The notes beneath the pieces are model-generated. The model had not been told where the DNA came from and did not search any database. It was given only the letters and a program-made list of their open reading frames with translations. A DNA stretch of 23,316 nucleotides. It comes from an uncultured Lachnospiraceae bacterium. Its GTDB lineage: Bacteria > Bacillota > Clostridia > Lachnospirales > Lachnospiraceae. Positions within the stretch are counted from its first letter, which is position 1. Every line of letters begins with the position of its first letter. The translations under genes were made by a program, and so were the position numbers. Below are positions 1 through 6,538 of the stretch, piece by piece. The stretch lies in the NCBI GenBank assembly GCA_910577765.1, contig CAJTOV010000048.1, positions 1 to 23,316 of the forward strand, read 5' to 3'.

Positions 1-66
1 GCAGACGCACAGATGCCGCAGACATCTGGCACTTTATTCACCGTTATTTCCGCAATGCAGTGCTAG
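1..66. mobile_element. partial CTAG-bounded palindromic (MITE-like) element, one arm
   Basis: The first 66 bases align without gaps to the last 66 bases of the complete element at 9539-9705. By hand count 44 of 66 positions match, including the first 12 (GCAGACGCACAG) and the terminal CTAG at 63-66. The rest of the element would lie left of the window. Homology of the neighbouring ATPase gene begins at this CTAG, so this is read as the insertion boundary. No transposase is encoded here. The element is diverged from the complete copy, so membership of the same family is an inference from equal arm length, shared end and shared interior. Confidence 0.6.
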
Positions 67-1145
67 AACTTTACCAGGAATGCCTTCTGGACAAGGGGGG
101 GGTGGAGCCGGAGCAGATCCATGCATACAATCTGGAGGCCGGTGAATATGGGGATATTGAAGAGCACAAAGCCCTTTACCGGCTGGTTTCCGACCGGATG
201 AACTATATTTTTCTGGATGAGGTACAGCGGGTCAGGGATTTCCAGAAGGCTGTGGATGCCTTGTTTATCAGAAAAAATTGCGATGTATATATTACAGGGT
301 CCAACGCCTGGCTGCTGTCAGGAGAGCTGGCCACGCTTCTGTCCGGACGTTATGTGGAGATTAAGATGCTTCCATTATCCTTCAAAGAGTTTGTGTCTGC
401 CCATGGGGAAACCGGAAACCCTGAGCGGCTGTACCAGGACTATATTCACAACAGTTCGTTTCCTTATGTACTGGAACTGGGAAGGCCCAGGGATATCCGG
501 CAGTATCTGGAAGGAATCTATGATTCCATTGTTCTGAAAGATATTGTGGCCCGCAAACGGATTTCGGATGTGGATATGCTGAAAAGCGTTACAAGATTTC
601 TTTTTGACAATATCGGCAACCTGTATTCCACCAAAAAGATTGCGGATACCATGACATCGGCAGGGCGGAAAATCACAGTGCATACAGTAGAAAATTATCT
701 GGGAGCCCTGACGGAGAGCTTTATTTTCTATAAAGCAGGCCGTTACGATATTAAAGGGAAGCAATATCTGAAAACCGGTGATAAGTATTATGCCGCAGAC
801 CCTGGTCTCCGCTACAGCGTTCTGGGAAATAAGAAGGCGGATGATGGAGACATTCTGGAAAATATTGTATATCTGGAACTTCTGCGCCGGGGCTGCGAAA
901 TCCACATCGGTAAGGTGGGGGCCTGGGAGGTTGACTTTATTGCTATGGGTGAGGAGGGGGAGGAATACTATCAGGTGGCCTATACGGTCCGGGATGGGGA
1001 CGGCAGTACCCTGGAACGGGAACTGGCGTCTCTGGATGCCATCCGGGACCATAACCCCAAATATCTTCTGACCATGGACTATGGACCAGTGGTTTCCCAT
1101 AATGGAATCAAACAGATGTATGTGCTGGACTGGCTGCTGCGGTAG
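60..1145 (+). CDS. DUF4143/AAA_14-family ATPase, P-loop end missing (probable pseudogene or disrupted gene)
   Basis: The protein resembles the common Lachnospiraceae ATP-binding proteins with an AAA_14 domain followed by DUF4143. Visible parts are the Walker B strand (YIFLDEVQ), the sensor-like YITGSNAWLLSG, the LLSGRYVEI and LPLSFKEF segments, the middle TESFIFYKAGRYDIKGKQ region, and the C-terminal nuclease-like DUF4143 part (ENIVYLELLRRG, EVDFIA). The family normally has about 35-40 more N-terminal residues ending in GxxxGKSTLL, immediately before the LELYQEC-like helix. Here that stretch is absent: the frame is open leftward to base 3, but the encoded residues come from the palindromic element at 1-66. 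The only start in view is a GTG at 60 inside the repeat, with no ribosome binding site. Without the Walker A lysine it should not hydrolyse ATP. An intact upstream part may exist outside the window. Confidence 0.75.
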   Translation: MLELYQECLLDKGGVEPEQIHAYNLEAGEYGDIEEHKALYRLVSDRMNYIFLDEVQRVRDFQKAVDALFIRKNCDVYITGSNAWLLSGELATLLSGRYVEIKMLPLSFKEFVSAHGETGNPERLYQDYIHNSSFPYVLELGRPRDIRQYLEGIYDSIVLKDIVARKRISDVDMLKSVTRFLFDNIGNLYSTKKIADTMTSAGRKITVHTVENYLGALTESFIFYKAGRYDIKGKQYLKTGDKYYAADPGLRYSVLGNKKADDGDILENIVYLELLRRGCEIHIGKVGAWEVDFIAMGEEGEEYYQVAYTVRDGDGSTLERELASLDAIRDHNPKYLLTMDYGPVVSHNGIKQMYVLDWLLR

Positions 1146-1232
1146 GCATCAGCAGGTGGGGACAGATTCCTGGGCACCATCCTGCCAGTCCCTCATAAAA
1201 TAGCAGTAACATCTCTTTGCTGGAGCAGACCA

Positions 1233-2603
1233 ATGGAAGAAAGGCAGCTGCTGACTACAGAGGAAATTCTCCTTCTGGAGAATCTGATGTACCTTCCCCA
1301 GGCAAAGGAAGGGGAGCTGAATCTTCTGGAACAGGGGCAGGGCGGTTCTGTGGGAGAACTGGTTGACCTTCTGGAACCGGAAGAACCGGAAAGTCCGGGG
1401 GAATCCGGCGGGGACGGGACCCGGTCCGGCCCGGAAAGCCCGGGGGAATCCAGCGGGGACGGGACCCGGTCCGGCCCGGAAAGCCAGGAGGCATCCTGTG
1501 AGAACGGGACCCGGGACAGTCAGGAAGAACCAGAGCCGTCCGGCGGGGACCGGCCCCGGTCCGGCCCCGGGGCGGACCTTGCCGGTGCAGGCGGCTGTAT
1601 GGCCGGGGGCGGGTGGCAGGAGCTTCTGAAGGCTGTCCGGCAGTATCCCAGACTGATGCAGATGCGGATTCACCAGGTGTTCCGGGATACCCTTCCAGGG
1701 GGAGGGGGCGGCCTGGGTGCCTTGTTTCTGGATGTCCCTGCCAGGGAGGCAGTGGTGGCATTTAGGGGGACTGCCAGGCAGGAGTGGCAGGACAATTTCC
1801 AGGGCGGCGGTTATACGGACACTCCGGACAGAGTTTCCACCTGGCAGCAGATGCGGGCCCTGAACTGGTACCAGAGCCTGGGGCTGGAGGGGTATTTTGT
1901 CACTGTCACCGGCCACTCCAAGGGAGGAAACAAGGCAAAATATATCACAATTCTGGACGATTCCGTGGACCGGTGTCTTTCCTTTGACGGCCAGGGCTTT
2001 TCCGACGAATTCGTGGATTGGTATAAGGTTCGTATCCTGCTGCGCAGCTCCAGAATCGAGAACCATAATGCGGAGCAGGATTACGTCCATCTGCTGCTGA
2101 ACGATGTGGGGACCTCCGTCTATTACCGGGGCAGGGATTACGGAAAAGGAGATTTTCTGAAAAATCACTGTCCCAATGCGTTTCTGCTGCCCGACGGCCA
2201 GGGAGGCCTGCATATGGAGCGGTCCTGCCTTGGCCAGACCCAGGCACTGTACTGGCTGGGGAAATTTGTCCGTGAGTATCTCAGGTCCCTGACCCGGAAA
2301 AAGAAGCTGGATCTTTTGGACCTTCTGGGAAAGGAAGCAGGAAAGCTGGCAGACGGGGAACCCAGGGAGGCCCTGCTGCTTACCTTCCTGGAGGAACAGC
2401 ACCGGGAAATGGCCGGGGACCTGGTGGATTATGCATTCCGTTATGGGCAGGAGCACCCGGAATTTTCCCAGGCAGCAGACTGGCTGCTGGAACAGACCGG
2501 GCTGGGGAAGCTGGTGTGGGCGGTGAGACTGTTTCGGAAAATGTGGGAAATGGGGGAGGACAGATTGTTGCTGTTCACGGAGGCATCTTCTGGTCCGACA
2601 TAG
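1233..2603 (+). CDS. DUF2974 (Mbeg1-like) alpha/beta-hydrolase-fold protein
   Basis: This is a cytoplasmic protein of 456 residues; no signal peptide is seen. The N-terminus (TTEEILLLENLMYLP, 8-22) matches the usual start of DUF2974 proteins. A lipase-like core follows: an oxyanion-type FRGT at 178-181 and a nucleophile elbow GHSKGGN at 227-233 (Ser229), then SFDGQGFSDEF and a possible His in NHNAEQDYVH. Residues 51-115 are an inserted acidic/Gly/Pro/Ser-rich linker made partly of 15-residue repeats, which most relatives lack. The substrate of the family is unknown, so lipase or esterase activity is inference. The start has GGAG seven bases upstream. The last 11 residues (LLFTEASSGPT) and the stop are encoded by the multi-hairpin repeat at 2567-2674, so the native C-terminus has probably been replaced. 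Codon use in the linker is very GC-rich. Confidence 0.8.
   Translation: MEERQLLTTEEILLLENLMYLPQAKEGELNLLEQGQGGSVGELVDLLEPEEPESPGESGGDGTRSGPESPGESSGDGTRSGPESQEASCENGTRDSQEEPEPSGGDRPRSGPGADLAGAGGCMAGGGWQELLKAVRQYPRLMQMRIHQVFRDTLPGGGGGLGALFLDVPAREAVVAFRGTARQEWQDNFQGGGYTDTPDRVSTWQQMRALNWYQSLGLEGYFVTVTGHSKGGNKAKYITILDDSVDRCLSFDGQGFSDEFVDWYKVRILLRSSRIENHNAEQDYVHLLLNDVGTSVYYRGRDYGKGDFLKNHCPNAFLLPDGQGGLHMERSCLGQTQALYWLGKFVREYLRSLTRKKKLDLLDLLGKEAGKLADGEPREALLLTFLEEQHREMAGDLVDYAFRYGQEHPEFSQAADWLLEQTGLGKLVWAVRLFRKMWEMGEDRLLLFTEASSGPT
1389..1523 (+). repeat. 45-bp in-frame tandem repeat, three copies
   Basis: Three 45-bp units start at 1389, 1434 and 1479. The first two are nearly identical (ESPGESGGDGTRSGP and ESPGESSGDGTRSGP) and the third is diverged (ESQEASCENGTRDSQ). 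They encode a flexible acidic linker in the DUF2974 protein. The unit is a multiple of three, so copy number can change without a frameshift. Confidence 0.85.
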
Positions 2604-2674
2604 CCGGACCAGAAGCGTAACAGTTCAGATACCCCTTGAACTGTTACCCACAAGCATCGGGTGTCTGCCCGATG
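2567..2674 (+). repeat. multi-hairpin dispersed repeat, copy A
   Basis: The block starts GTTGCTGTTCACGG (2567-2580) and contains three perfect or near-perfect hairpins. They are CTTCTGGTCCG/CGGACCAGAAG (2587-2597/2605-2615), GTAACAGTTCA/TGAACTGTTAC (2617-2627/2637-2647) and CATCGGG/CCCGATG (2655-2661/2668-2674). The first and third hairpins and the leading sequence recur, in the same order, on the minus strand at 11987-11918. The stop codon of the DUF2974 gene lies in the loop of the first hairpin (2601-2603). None of the stems is followed by a U tract, so these are not canonical terminators. Confidence 0.75.
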
Positions 2675-2688
2675 TTACGAAATAGATC

Positions 2689-2716
2689 TTGACAATTGCT
2701 TTTTCAGTGCTATAAT
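2689..2716 (+). promoter_or_regulatory. sigma-A promoter of the metal-export operon
   Basis: A perfect -35 TTGACA at 2689-2694 and a perfect -10 TATAAT at 2711-2716 are separated by 16 bases. The predicted start of transcription is about 2723, immediately before the palindromic operator. The first downstream gene is the HMA protein at 2788. Confidence 0.88.
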
Positions 2717-2724
2717 GAAACTAA

Positions 2725-2746
2725 CATATGAACAATCGTTCATATG
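2725..2746. promoter_or_regulatory. ArsR/SmtB-type operator (9-4-9 inverted repeat)
   Basis: CATATGAAC at 2725-2733 and GTTCATATG at 2738-2746 form a perfect 9-bp inverted repeat around AATC. ATATGAAC-type palindromes are typical of SmtB/CzrA/CadC-class metal-responsive repressors. It lies at the predicted transcription start, where a bound repressor would block initiation. The likely ligand is the ArsR protein encoded at the end of the same operon, giving autoregulation. Confidence 0.82.
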
Positions 2747-2787
2747 AAAGAATGACGATAAAACAAACAAGGAGAGGAAACCAGATC

Positions 2788-3006
2788 ATGAAGAAGACCT
2801 ACAAGATTGAAGTGGACTGCGCAAACTGTGCCAACAAGATGGAGGAGGCAGCCCGGATGACAGCCGGTGTGAAGGAGGCTTCCGTGAATTTCATGGCCTT
2901 GAAGATGGCTGTGGAGTTTGAAGAGGGGGCAGATCCTAAGGCAGTGATGCAGGAAGTGCTGAAGAACTGCCGGAAGGTGGAAGATGACTGTGAGATCTTT
3001 ATCTAA
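2788..3006 (+). CDS. stand-alone HMA heavy-metal-binding domain protein
   Basis: A 72-residue cytosolic HMA domain (ferredoxin-like fold). The metal-binding motif is DCANCANKME near residues 10-19, with two cysteines in CxxC. Such domains are usually fused to the N-terminus of P1B ATPases. Here the domain is a separate polypeptide encoded 14 bases upstream of an ATPase that lacks one, so it probably delivers metal to that pump or regulates it. The ATG at 2788 has AGGAGAGG upstream. A longer frame from 2728 is rejected because it starts inside the operator. First gene of the operon behind the TTGACA/TATAAT promoter. Confidence 0.9.
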   Translation: MKKTYKIEVDCANCANKMEEAARMTAGVKEASVNFMALKMAVEFEEGADPKAVMQEVLKNCRKVEDDCEIFI

Positions 3007-3020
3007 GGAGTGTGGCTGAT

Positions 3021-4892
3021 ATGAACAAAAAGCAGAAGAAGGTACTGGTCCGCATTCTCACTGCGGCTGCCTGTATGGTGCTTCTGGAGCTTTTGCCGGT
3101 GGAGGGGTATGTAAAGTTCGCCTTATACATGGTGCCCTATCTGACCATTGGTTATGATATCCTTAAGAAAGCCTGGAAGGGAATCTGCAACCGGCAGGTG
3201 TTTGACGAGAATTTCCTGATGGCCGTGGCCACAGTAGGCGCTATCGCCCTGGGAGAGTACCAGGAAGGTGTGGCGGTTATGCTGTTCTACCAGATCGGCG
3301 AGCTGTTCCAGAGCTATGCGGTGGGAAAGAGCCGGAAGAATATCAGCGAGCTGATGGATATCCGCCCGGACTACGCCAATGTGGAAGGGGAGCATGGGGA
3401 ACTGGAACAGGTGGACCCGGATGATGTGCCCATCGGCACGGTGATTGTGGTCCAGCCCGGGGAGAAGATTCCCATAGACGGCGTGGTGGTGGAGGGAAGG
3501 ACCACACTTAATACCAGTGCCCTGACCGGGGAAAGCGTTCCAAGGGATGTGGCAGCCGGGGAAGATGTGGTCAGCGGATGCATCAATCTTTCGGGACTTT
3601 TGAAGATCCGCACCACCCGGGAATTCGGGGAGTCTACGGTGTCGAAGATTCTGGAGCTGGTGGAGAATGCAAGCTCCAGAAAGTCCCGCTCCGAGAATTT
3701 CATTTCCAAATTTGCCAGGTACTATACCCCTGCGGTCTGCTATGGAGCCCTGGCCCTGGCCCTGGCTCCGCCTCTGGTGCGGCTGGCAGCAATGGGAGCG
3801 GAGCCCCAGTGGGGTGTTTGGGTCATGCGGGCCCTGACCTTCCTGGTTATCAGCTGTCCCTGCGCCCTGGTCATCAGCATTCCTTTAAGCTTTTTTGCGG
3901 GAATCGGCGGCGCCAGCAATGCAGGGGTGCTGGTTAAAGGGTCCAATTACCTGGAGACCCTGTCCCAGACCCGGTATGTGGTCTTTGACAAGACAGGAAC
4001 CATGACCCAGGGTGTTTTTGAAGTCAGCCGGGTGTGCCCGTCCGGTATGGAGGAAGCGCAGCTTCTGGAGTATGCGGCCCTGGCGGAAAGCTATTCCACC
4101 CATCCCATCAGCCGCAGCCTGGCCAGTGCCTACGGCAGGGAGGTGGACAAGAGCCGGGTCCAGGATGTGGAAGAGATAAGCGGCAGCGGAGTGGTGGCAA
4201 AGATCGGCGGCAGGCAGGTGGCTGCCGGCAGCAGCCGGCTGATGGATCAGCTTGGGGTATCCTGGGAGCCTTGCAGAGAGGCAGGAACCGTGGTCTATCT
4301 GTCCGTGGACGGAGTCTATGCCGGATATATTCTGATTGCCGACCGGATGAAGCCTACGGCAAAGAAGGCCATTGAAGAGTTGAAACGGGCCGGAGTCAAA
4401 AAGACGGTAATGCTTACGGGCGACCGGAGGGAGACGGCCATGGAGGTGGCCAGGGACCTGGGCATTGACGAAGTCCATTATGAACTGCTTCCTGCCGGCA
4501 AGGTGGAGAAGGTGGAGGAACTGCTGGCAGCGGCAGGACCCAGGGAAAAGGTGGCTTTTGCAGGGGACGGAATCAACGATGCCCCGGTACTGTCCCGGGC
4601 GGATATCGGAATCGCCATGGGAGCCCTGGGGTCAGATGCGGCCATTGAGGCAGCGGATATTGTCCTTATGGACGATGATCCGGTGAAGATTGCCAAGGCC
4701 ATCCGTATTTCCAGAAAATGCATCCGGATTGTCTATGAGAACATATACTTTGCCATCGGAATCAAGGTGGTCTGCCTGGTACTGGGAGCCCTGGGAATCG
4801 CCAATATGTGGATTGCCATCTTTGCGGATGTGGGAGTCATGGTGATCGCCGTGCTCAATGCCATCCGGACGCTGGATGTAAGGAGGGAATGA
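3021..4892 (+). CDS. P1B-type heavy-metal translocating ATPase (Zn/Cd/Pb exporter, CadA/ZntA-like)
   Basis: A 623-residue membrane pump expected to export divalent soft metals from the cytosol using ATP. Motifs in order are the actuator loop TGES at 169-172, the transmembrane metal site CPC at 279-281 (ISCPCALV), the phosphorylation site DKTGT at 323-327, the HP motif in STHPISRS, the nucleotide/hinge motifs MLTGDRR and GDGINDAP, and the last membrane pair with GIK and FADVG. CPC plus the K and DxG residues of the last helices identify the P1B-2 (Zn/Cd/Pb) class. There is no N-terminal HMA domain; it is supplied by the gene just upstream. The ATG at 3021 is chosen over the GTG at 3012, because AAGGAG at 3005-3010 is ten bases from the ATG but only one from the GTG. 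The stop overlaps the next gene as ATGA. Confidence 0.93.
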   Translation: MNKKQKKVLVRILTAAACMVLLELLPVEGYVKFALYMVPYLTIGYDILKKAWKGICNRQVFDENFLMAVATVGAIALGEYQEGVAVMLFYQIGELFQSYAVGKSRKNISELMDIRPDYANVEGEHGELEQVDPDDVPIGTVIVVQPGEKIPIDGVVVEGRTTLNTSALTGESVPRDVAAGEDVVSGCINLSGLLKIRTTREFGESTVSKILELVENASSRKSRSENFISKFARYYTPAVCYGALALALAPPLVRLAAMGAEPQWGVWVMRALTFLVISCPCALVISIPLSFFAGIGGASNAGVLVKGSNYLETLSQTRYVVFDKTGTMTQGVFEVSRVCPSGMEEAQLLEYAALAESYSTHPISRSLASAYGREVDKSRVQDVEEISGSGVVAKIGGRQVAAGSSRLMDQLGVSWEPCREAGTVVYLSVDGVYAGYILIADRMKPTAKKAIEELKRAGVKKTVMLTGDRRETAMEVARDLGIDEVHYELLPAGKVEKVEELLAAAGPREKVAFAGDGINDAPVLSRADIGIAMGALGSDAAIEAADIVLMDDDPVKIAKAIRISRKCIRIVYENIYFAIGIKVVCLVLGALGIANMWIAIFADVGVMVIAVLNAIRTLDVRRE

Positions 4893-4897
4893 ATTTG
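4881..4897 (+). promoter_or_regulatory. ribosome binding site deciding the arsR start
   Basis: AGGAGG at 4881-4886 lies only two bases before the overlapping ATG at 4889, but eight bases before an in-frame TTG at 4895. Normal spacing favours the TTG, which would shorten the protein by two residues (MAEYDIECC). The ATG gives the coupled ATGA overlap with the ATPase stop. Confidence 0.5.
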
Positions 4898-5257
4898 GCA
4901 GAATATGACATTGAATGCTGTGAGACCACAGAGATCCATCAGGAACGTCTGAATCTGGTGCGGGAGAAGCTACCGGAGGAAGAGAAGCTTTATGACCTGG
5001 CAGAGCTGTTCAAGGTGTTCGGGGATTCCACCCGCATCCGGATTCTCTTCGTGCTGTTTGAGGCCGAGGTATGTGTCTGCGACCTGGCAGAAGCCCTGAA
5101 CATGACCCAGTCCGCCATCTCCCACCAGCTTAAGATCTTAAAGCAGAGCAAGCTGGTGAAAAGCCGCAGGGAGGGAAAATCCATCTTCTACTCCCTGGCA
5201 GACGGACACGTGCGGACCATGATTGACCAGGGGATGGAGCATGTGGAGGAAGAGTAA
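4889..5257 (+). CDS. ArsR/SmtB-family metal-responsive repressor
   Basis: A winged-helix DNA-binding repressor of 122 residues, most likely sensing the metal exported by the neighbouring ATPase and binding the palindrome at 2725-2746. The family signature is clear: LFKVFGDSTRIRILFVLFEAEVCVCDLAEAL, then the recognition helix MTQSAISHQLKILKQSKLV and the wing RREGKSIFYSL. A CxC (VCVCDL, the CadC/ArsR-type alpha3 site) and N-terminal cysteines in ECCETTE resemble the Cd/Pb-sensing CadC group, in which N-terminal and alpha3 cysteines form the sensor site. C-terminal acidic/His residues (DGHVRTMIDQGMEH) could form the alpha5 zinc site. Third gene of the operon; it overlaps the ATPase stop. The start may be the TTG at 4895. 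Confidence 0.92.
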   Translation: MNLAEYDIECCETTEIHQERLNLVREKLPEEEKLYDLAELFKVFGDSTRIRILFVLFEAEVCVCDLAEALNMTQSAISHQLKILKQSKLVKSRREGKSIFYSLADGHVRTMIDQGMEHVEEE

Positions 5258-5284
5258 GAGAATAAGAGAAAGAGAGGAACTGAT

Positions 5285-6253
5285 ATGGGTAATTTCTGGA
5301 AGAAAGCCGGCTGTGCATCGGTTATCACCGCTTTGCTGGCGGGGATGCCGGTATATGGGGCCGGGTGGCAGCAGGATGATGCAGGGCGGCGCTGGCAGAA
5401 GGAGGATGGGACGTATCTGACAGCTCAGTGGCAGTGGCTGGACGAAGATGGGGACGGTGTCTCCCAGTGTTATTATTTTGATGAAAACGGTTATCTTCTG
5501 ACACAGACCACAACCCCTGACGGCTGTACGGTCAATGAACAGGGGGCCTGGGTGCAGGACGGGAAGATACAGACCCAGGTGTCCGCAGCGGAATCCGGTT
5601 CCGGTACCTTTACCAAATGTACCATGAAGACCAGTCAGCTGGATTCGTTCCAGTACTGGCTGTACACGCCGCCGGGTGCAACGGAAAATATGCCCCTGAT
5701 TATTTCCCTTCATGGGGCTAAGAATACGTTTGTGGACGATTCCTACAGTTTGGCCTATCTGCTGAAAAACGGGGAGCTGACAGTCCCGGCGTATGTGGCA
5801 TTTCCTGTAAAACCGGACCATCACAAAGGAGCCTGGGGAAGTCTGGATGCTTCGGTGGTGGAGCTGGTTTCTTCCCTGGCCGGCCAGTATAAAACAGACA
5901 GCCGGCGGGTGAGTATCTACGGAATCAGTGCCGGAGGCGCCCAGACGGTCCGAATCGCTGCCAGGCATCCGGAGGTTTTTGCCAGCGTTGTGGCTGTCAG
6001 TCCGGCAACCCCAATCCGTTCTGAGGAAGTGGAGGCACTGGCAGGTGTGGCGGTGGCTTATATGGCCGGTGCCCAGGAGGTGCCTACCATGCGGCAGGAC
6101 TGTGAGAATTCGGTCAATGCCCTCAGGCAGGCCGGTATCTCCACAAAATTCATCCTGGTATCCGGGGCTGACCACAAGGAGGTAACCAGAAAGGGATTTC
6201 TGAATTCGGAATATGGGGTTCTGGAGTGGATGCTTCAGAACAGTAAATCATAA
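5285..6253 (+). CDS. secreted alpha/beta-hydrolase (esterase-like) with N-terminal wall-binding-type repeats
   Basis: A 322-residue exported protein. A signal peptide spans about 1-26 (cleavage near VYGA/GW). Residues 27-95 are Trp/Tyr/Gly-rich (GWQQDDAG, WQWLDEDGDG, YYFDENGYLL), like cell-wall/choline-binding repeats. From about 110 comes a hydrolase fold of the PHB-depolymerase/esterase type: SLHGAKN oxyanion region, nucleophile elbow GISAGG at 213-218 (Ser215) and a candidate His297 in SGADHKE. The acid residue is not certain. The gene begins 27 bases after the arsR stop, with no terminator or clear promoter between, so it appears to be read through from the metal operon. A strong terminator follows. 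Substrate unknown. The ribosome binding site is AGAGGAA, five bases from the ATG. Confidence 0.8.
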   Translation: MGNFWKKAGCASVITALLAGMPVYGAGWQQDDAGRRWQKEDGTYLTAQWQWLDEDGDGVSQCYYFDENGYLLTQTTTPDGCTVNEQGAWVQDGKIQTQVSAAESGSGTFTKCTMKTSQLDSFQYWLYTPPGATENMPLIISLHGAKNTFVDDSYSLAYLLKNGELTVPAYVAFPVKPDHHKGAWGSLDASVVELVSSLAGQYKTDSRRVSIYGISAGGAQTVRIAARHPEVFASVVAVSPATPIRSEEVEALAGVAVAYMAGAQEVPTMRQDCENSVNALRQAGISTKFILVSGADHKEVTRKGFLNSEYGVLEWMLQNSKS

Positions 6254-6257
6254 AGAG

Positions 6258-6315
6258 AAACCGGCTTTCCCGGACCAGGAGTCAGGCTCCTGGTCCAGGG
6301 AAAGCCGGTTTTTTG
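6258..6315 (+). terminator. Rho-independent terminator
   Basis: A long hairpin pairs AACCGGCTTTCCC...GGACCAGGAG with CTCCTGGTCC...GGGAAAGCCGGTT, with one bulged base, and is followed by TTTTTT. It lies five bases after the stop of the esterase gene and closes the metal operon. Confidence 0.93.
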
Positions 6316-6385
6316 TAGGAATTGACACAATTCAGTCTTCTTTCATAAAAAAATTGTCAAGATATGCAAAAAAGAGAATAGGCAG

Positions 6386-6414
6386 TTAACGAAACCGGAC
6401 TTTCGTGGTATAAT
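6386..6414 (+). promoter_or_regulatory. promoter of the activase gene
   Basis: TTAACG at 6386-6391, a 17-base spacer and a perfect TATAAT at 6409-6414, with TG one base upstream of the -10 hexamer (extended -10). The leader of about 115 bases (6424-6538) holds three GGCTGT copies and a weak CTGCC/GGCAG stem; I recognise no riboswitch in it. A second TTGACA at 6322-6327, with AATTGTCAA at 6352-6360, could be another promoter or a binding site. The 285-base gap before the gene holds nothing else that I can support. Confidence 0.72.
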
Positions 6415-6538
6415 ACTGTCTTAGTATGGGATTTTCCGGTCATTGTCCGGGCTGGGGCTGTATCTGCCAGGCTGTTTATGGGCAGGGGCTGTGGGGATAT
6501 CCGCTTTCATACAAGATTAATAGTAGGAGCGTGTTCTT

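Noticed and set aside
1149..2456. Long minus-strand open frame (435 codons) opposite the DUF2974 gene
   Set aside because: It is rich in Pro/Gly/His/Leu low-complexity sequence, has no recognisable domain or ribosome binding site, and mirrors the GC-rich codons of the plus-strand gene, whose GHSKGGN core is clearly real.
2587..2615. Rho-independent terminator for the DUF2974 gene
   Set aside because: The hairpin is strong, but no U tract follows and the stop codon is in its loop; it is better explained as part of the repeat.
2728..2787. N-terminal extension of the HMA protein from an ATG at 2728
   Set aside because: That ATG lies in the palindromic operator at the predicted transcription start and has no ribosome binding site. 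The HMA domain begins at the ATG at 2788.
3012..3020. GTG start nine bases upstream for the metal ATPase
   Set aside because: The Shine-Dalgarno sequence would be one base away; the ATG at 3021 has normal spacing.
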